Assembly: GCA_027293165.1 (NCBI GenBank)
Contig: JAPUGB010000113.1
Coordinates: 1 to 32,648, forward strand
Source: Gammaproteobacteria bacterium
Lineage (GTDB): Bacteria; Pseudomonadota; Gammaproteobacteria; Steroidobacterales; GCA-2729495
Reading direction: 5' to 3'
Length of the DNA stretch: 32,648 bases
The notes under the pieces are model-generated. The model was given only the letters and a program-made list of their open reading frames with translations, was not told the DNA's origin and searched no databases. The position numbers and the translations under genes are program-made. Below are positions 29,723-32,648 of this stretch, in pieces. Position 1 is the first letter of the stretch. Each line of letters opens with the position of its first letter.

Positions 29723-29787
29723 CCGCCAGGGCGCTGGTTACCCTGCTGGTTCTGAGAACAGGGTAAATGGCCCTCACGCCCTGGCGG
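29723..29787. repeat. Large two-part hairpin
   Basis: An outer perfect 11-base stem, CCGCCAGGGCG (29723-29733) with CGCCCTGGCGG (29777-29787), encloses an inner perfect 8-base stem, TTACCCTG (29738-29745) with CAGGGTAA (29759-29766). The bulges are 4 bases on the left and 10 on the right, and the terminal loop is 13 bases. Confidence 0.85.
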
Positions 29788-29908
29788 AACACCGACCCGC
29801 TATTATTGTTGGCACCAGAACGGTGCGGCTAGGATTATCTTGCCGTTCGATATAACTGGTTTGCGCCCAGCACCACGTTACCAGGCTAGCTGCGTTTCAC
29901 TCAGGCAA

Positions 29909-29937
29909 AGAAAAACCCCGCCACGATAGGCTGGGTT
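29909..29937 (-). terminator. Orphan minus-strand terminator
   Basis: Read on the minus strand, AACCCAGCC and GGCGGGGTT pair over nine positions with one mismatch around a six-base loop (29914-29937), then TTTTTC and TTTG follow. It is a good intrinsic terminator for leftward transcription, yet no minus-strand gene lies upstream of it in the window. Confidence 0.6.
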
Positions 29938-30061
29938 AGACTAGGCGTACGGAGGCTACACGGTGTTCACCTTGGTCGGATTAGGCAGTCAGGATGGCAA
30001 GTTAGCGGGCCGCCTGTTCCAGTAGGCTGCCGGGGCGGTATCTTTTGGGATTTGCAGTGAT

Positions 30062-30766
30062 ATGAAAAAAGAGATTGATCGTCAAAGAAAATTGCCTGGG
30101 TTTTCAATCGGGGTCGGCGATCTGGAGGTGCTGTGGAATAGGATGTTGGCGCTATTCGACAATGAAGAAAGAATCTTCCAGTCACTGAAAATCGAGCTAC
30201 GCTCAGAAACGCTTGGTTTTAGCAATGTCGAAGAACTCAAGCAGTATGGAGAACTTAAAGGTCAGGTCAGCAGTTTCTCGATATGGTTGTCTGGGAAAGA
30301 TATGCGGGTATCTATACACACAGCCCGTTTTTGGCCCGGCCTTGGCGGCCTTTTCTATAAAAAAGCAATCGTAAACGCTACCAGTAGCAGTGATGCGTGG
30401 GTTGCGGGTGCTCTCGATACAGTTTATTCGTTCCTAGCGTCGCACAAGGTTTGGTATCGGTGGGTGGTCGCCGCGCCACTTGGTTGGATTTTAATAATCT
30501 TGTTAAACATTCCTGCGGCTATGGAATTATCGGGCTGGAGGGCATTTGGTTTTCGTAGTGGAGCCTTCATTGGATGGTTCTCTACACTTATTGCGCTGGG
30601 GTTTCTCTTCGTGTTTCGGGGTAGACTTTTCCCCGCTGCAACTCTTCGTATTACTGAGGAAGAAGGTTTCATTTGGAAACATATTCCAGAGCTTAGTTTA
30701 ATTATTGCGGTGCTTTCAGCGGTATTAACTGTGCTTGGTTTGTTTCTCGGCTGGGGAAGCGCGTAA
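30062..30766 (+). CDS. Unrecognised protein with soluble domain and three membrane helices
   Basis: The 234-residue product has a soluble N-terminal part (1-130) with alternating strand-like segments (SFSIWLSG, RVSIHTARFW) and helices (LEVLWNRMLALF and AVDTVYSFLASH-like). Three membrane helices follow: about 135-157 (VVAAPLGWILIILLNIPAA), 165-187 and 212-232. No signal peptide is present, so the first domain is probably cytoplasmic. I vaguely recall other bacterial proteins with a similar domain followed by membrane helices, but cannot name a family. The gene is visibly richer in A and T than its neighbours, suggesting recent transfer. The ATG has no strong ribosome site. The MFS gene starts 55 bases after its stop. 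Confidence 0.72.
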   Translation: MKKEIDRQRKLPGFSIGVGDLEVLWNRMLALFDNEERIFQSLKIELRSETLGFSNVEELKQYGELKGQVSSFSIWLSGKDMRVSIHTARFWPGLGGLFYKKAIVNATSSSDAWVAGALDTVYSFLASHKVWYRWVVAAPLGWILIILLNIPAAMELSGWRAFGFRSGAFIGWFSTLIALGFLFVFRGRLFPAATLRITEEEGFIWKHIPELSLIIAVLSAVLTVLGLFLGWGSA

Positions 30767-30821
30767 TGAGTGCAGGCCGCCAAAAGCCTGACCCGCGTAG
30801 ACCGAGCTGAGGAGCGGTATC

Positions 30822-32135
30822 ATGGAAAAAGTAGCGAGCACTCAGCGATTGGGACCGATTTTGCTTGCGCCTGGAATCCACAGGTCGCATGTCGTTACGA
30901 AAATCTACGTCGCGTTCGTCACGGTTGCCATGTTAACCGGCATGAGCTTCCTGCAAGCCTACCTTCTCACCGAGCATCTGCATATACCGCGCGGAGAACA
31001 AGGCACCATCGCCGGGGATTTAACATTCTGGGCAGAAATCGTCTCCCTTTGTTTTTTCAGCCCTTTCGGTGTCTTGGCTGACCGGATTGGTCGCCGACCT
31101 GTTTATGTGGGCGGCATTTTACTGATCGGACTGGGCTACGGACTTTATCCTTTCGCAACGTCCTTCACCGAACTGCTGATCTATCGCTCGATCTCCGCCG
31201 TGGGAGTTGCGGCCGCAGCGGGCATGATCGCAACTCTCACCAACGATTATCCCCAGGAAAAGTCCCGCGGCCTCCTCATCGGGGTGACCAGTATGACGAA
31301 CATTCTGGGGGTGATCTTCATGGCAGCCGTCGTTGCGCAAATTCCGTCTTTGCTGATCGACCGAGGCTTCGATCCGGTCACCAGCGGTAAAGTCATGTTC
31401 ATGTTTGCTGCCAGTCTCTGTATCGTGACAGCGGCCGTGGCACGCCTCGGACTTAAGGGCGGCACGGCAGTCGCCAGGCACGAGCGGGCGAGCGTCAACG
31501 TTCTCGTTACCAGCGGCTTGCGAGCGGCCATGAATCCTCGGATTGCTTTGTCTTATGCCGGAGCATTCGCCGCACGATCCGATCTCGTCATTCAGGGTCT
31601 CTTTCTCGCTCTGTGGGCCATGCATGATGGCGCCCAACGGGACATGAGTCCCGCTGAAGCCATGGCGCGTTTTGGTGGGATGATCATTATCATGCAGGGC
31701 GTGAGCTTGGCCGCGGCGCCGGTCTTTGGCTGGTTCATGGATCAGGTGAACCGGGTCACGGCAACCATCGTTGCATTGATTTTTGCCACCTTGGGTTATT
31801 TATCCATGGGCATCATCACTTCACCTCTGGACTTTGCCATGGCACCTTACTTCATCGTCCTTGCATTTGGTTCGAGCTTTATGCTCAAGTCGTCGCTCGG
31901 TCTGGTTGGTCAGGAGGCTCCGCCGAAGGAGCGCGCTTCGATCATTGCCGTGCTTGGCATGTTCGGCGCACTTGGTATCCTGATTTTGACGCTTTTCGGC
32001 GGCAGACTGTTCGACACTTGGGGGCCCTGGGCTCCGTTTGTCGTTGCCGGTGCTTATCAGGGAATATTGCTCATCCTGGCCATCGTTATTGGGATCGTGG
32101 CACCGGGTCCAGATCTGGTTGGACGACGACGTTAG
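30822..32135 (+). CDS. MFS transporter
   Basis: The 437-residue membrane protein shows the major facilitator pattern of two six-helix halves. The loop 2-3 signature reads FGVLADRIGRRPVYVGG (about residues 81-97), a good match to GxxxDRxGRR, and a weaker copy, FGWFMDQVNRVTATIV, lies in the second half. A long cytoplasmic loop (GLKGGTAVARHERASVN) separates the halves. The start MEKVASTQRLG follows GAGGAG by about eight bases. The substrate cannot be told from sequence; drug, sugar or organic-acid export or import are all possible. It may be co-transcribed with the preceding membrane-protein gene. A direct repeat begins 25 bases after its stop. Confidence 0.88.
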   Translation: MEKVASTQRLGPILLAPGIHRSHVVTKIYVAFVTVAMLTGMSFLQAYLLTEHLHIPRGEQGTIAGDLTFWAEIVSLCFFSPFGVLADRIGRRPVYVGGILLIGLGYGLYPFATSFTELLIYRSISAVGVAAAAGMIATLTNDYPQEKSRGLLIGVTSMTNILGVIFMAAVVAQIPSLLIDRGFDPVTSGKVMFMFAASLCIVTAAVARLGLKGGTAVARHERASVNVLVTSGLRAAMNPRIALSYAGAFAARSDLVIQGLFLALWAMHDGAQRDMSPAEAMARFGGMIIIMQGVSLAAAPVFGWFMDQVNRVTATIVALIFATLGYLSMGIITSPLDFAMAPYFIVLAFGSSFMLKSSLGLVGQEAPPKERASIIAVLGMFGALGILILTLFGGRLFDTWGPWAPFVVAGAYQGILLILAIVIGIVAPGPDLVGRRR

Positions 32136-32160
32136 GCTTCCGACAGGCCGCCCCGGTCCC

Positions 32161-32218
32161 TGCACAGCCGTGTAGAAGCGCGGGAAAGGCGGGTAAAGTT
32201 CCGCCCCGCCGGTCTGTC
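32161..32218 (+). repeat. Direct repeat, right copy
   Basis: Partner of 29297-29354 (41 of 58 identical, same orientation). Its first 14 bases fold as TGCAC-agcc-GTGTA; two of the four differences there keep the stem paired. A second stem, GGCGGG (32188-32193) with CCCGCC (32205-32210), follows. Confidence 0.6.
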
Positions 32219-32302
32219 TATTCCTCTGGGCTAGATAACGCCCTACCGAGCTTAGACGCGCTCTAGTTGCCCTTTTTGTGCCCCTTTGCGTGTATATGTG
32301 GA

Positions 32303-32328
32303 TATGACCATATTGCTATATGGACATA
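32303..32328. promoter_or_regulatory. Operator-like 26-base palindrome before the recombinase gene
   Basis: The left half TATGACCATATTG and the right half CTATATGGACATA are symmetrical at 22 of 26 positions. A candidate promoter overlaps it: TTGCTA (32313-32318) lies inside, 18 bases before TAGAAT (32337-32342). A dimeric repressor bound here would cover the -35 box. No repressor gene is in the window near it. Confidence 0.65.
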
Positions 32329-32341
32329 GCTGGCGTTAGAA

Positions 32342-32375
32342 TACTCTGCGTAAAATAGCTGGTAATAGCAGAGTA
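32342..32375 (+). promoter_or_regulatory. Leader hairpin touching the recombinase ribosome site
   Basis: TACTCTGC (32342-32349) pairs perfectly with GCAGAGTA (32368-32375) around an 18-base loop. Its last base is the first A of the ribosome site AGGAGG (32375-32380). The ATG follows seven bases later, so the fold could limit translation. Confidence 0.55.
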
Positions 32376-32387
32376 GGAGGGCAGCAC

Positions 32388-32648
32388 ATGAGCAAGGTAG
32401 TCGCATTCAGGCCCCGTCCGGCAGCGGCCCCAACTGCCGTAAATGGCTGAGTTGGCCCGCCACGACGGCGCACCAATGCCGAACTGCGTCCACGGGAGCA
32501 CTTAACCGAGGCCGAGGTAGAGGCGCTTATTAAGGCTGCGGGAGCCGCTGGGAGGCACCGGGAGCGCGATAGAACGCTGATCCTCGTGGCCTACACTCAC
32601 GGCCTGCGGGTTAGCGAGCTAATCAGCCTGCAATGGTCGCAAGTAGAC
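32388..32648 (+). pseudogene. Tyrosine recombinase, partial, with in-frame TGA
   Basis: An ATG at 32388 with a strong AGGAGG site begins MSKVVAFRPRPAAAPTAVNG, then TGA at 32448-32450, and the same frame continues to the window edge. The continuation (VGPPRRRTNAELRPREHLTE, then EVEALIKAAG, RDRTLILVAYTHGLRVSELI, ending LQWSQVD) is the start of a tyrosine recombinase catalytic domain, including the conserved box I arginine in HGLRVSEL. Such short recombinases without a long arm-binding domain are common in islands and plasmids. The first 20 codons also look like the family's usual start, so the TGA interrupts one gene rather than separating two. I see no ATG, GTG or TTG soon after it. Only the N-terminal part is visible. 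Confidence 0.75.

Larger units (their letters stand above)
29643..30061. other. Gene-free stretch rich in inverted repeats
   Basis: No convincing gene is present in these 419 bases. From left to right: GCAC/GTGC (29658-29670); CCATCGA/TCGATGG (29685-29709); a large two-part hairpin (29723-29787); GCACC/GGTGC (29812-29826); CTGGT/ACCAG (29856-29884); and a terminator-shaped hairpin (29914-29937). The motif CTGGTT occurs at 29734, 29746 and 29856. A minus-strand frame at 29967-30185 has no support. The stretch is either a structured RNA, the leader of the proline-rich gene, or the remains of a mobile element. Confidence 0.5.

Noticed and set aside
29967-30185. Minus-strand 72-residue frame that could have been served by the orphan terminator
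   Set aside because: It overlaps the start of the membrane-protein gene, has no ribosome site, and its composition does not look like a protein.
32131-32137. GTTAGGC, matching the GTTRRRY core of integron attC sites, near the right direct repeat
   Set aside because: No paired RYYYAAC at the right distance upstream and no attC-type fold; the match lies over the MFS stop codon and is probably chance.

Overview
The window looks like chromosomal DNA of a GC-rich gammaproteobacterium, with a short mobile-looking segment at its right end. Two gene orders point there. One is clpS-clpA-infA-aat-trxB facing ftsK-lolA-rarA-serS, which from memory matches the Pseudomonas order closely. The other is the type II secretion set gspC-D-E-F. 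The genus cannot be read from the sequence; a marine or soil lineage near Woeseia, Xanthomonadales or Pseudomonas is a guess.

From left to right: positions 1-107 hold the start of a small lipoprotein gene on the minus strand. Positions 390-6448 form a damage-inducible mutagenesis operon, lexA-imuA-imuB-dnaE2, behind a strong promoter overlapped by a near-perfect LexA box. A small acidic protein gene (6499-6753, minus) follows. Positions 6961-12749 (minus) are gspC-D-E-F, the inner-membrane and outer-membrane core of a type II secretion system without its pseudopilin genes. Positions 13068-15695 hold clpS-clpA. Facing them on the minus strand are trxB, a COG3146-like acyltransferase, aat and infA (18966 down to 15738). 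Aat makes N-degrons, ClpS recognises them and ClpA feeds them to ClpP, so the N-degron branch is nearly complete here.

Positions 19238-25327 (plus) are ftsK, lolA, a VanZ-like gene, rarA and serS, mostly overlapping. Then come an MscK-type mechanosensitive channel gene and yccA (both minus), separated by a clear intrinsic terminator.

A tRNA-Ser(UGA) gene at 28710-28799 marks a change in character. To its right, up to the window end, are a truncated DUF2513 gene, a secreted proline-rich small protein, a 419-base gene-free stretch full of inverted repeats with an orphan terminator, an unrecognised three-helix membrane protein, an MFS transporter, and the first 87 codons of a tyrosine recombinase. 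The recombinase has an in-frame TGA at codon 21. Two 58-base direct repeats (71% identical) flank the 2.8-kb block carrying the proline-rich, membrane-protein and MFS genes. This segment is best read as a decayed or rearranged island inserted at the tRNA gene; its far end lies outside the window.

The least explained items are the inverted-repeat cluster at 29655-29940, the direct-repeat pair, and the control region and stop codon of the recombinase.
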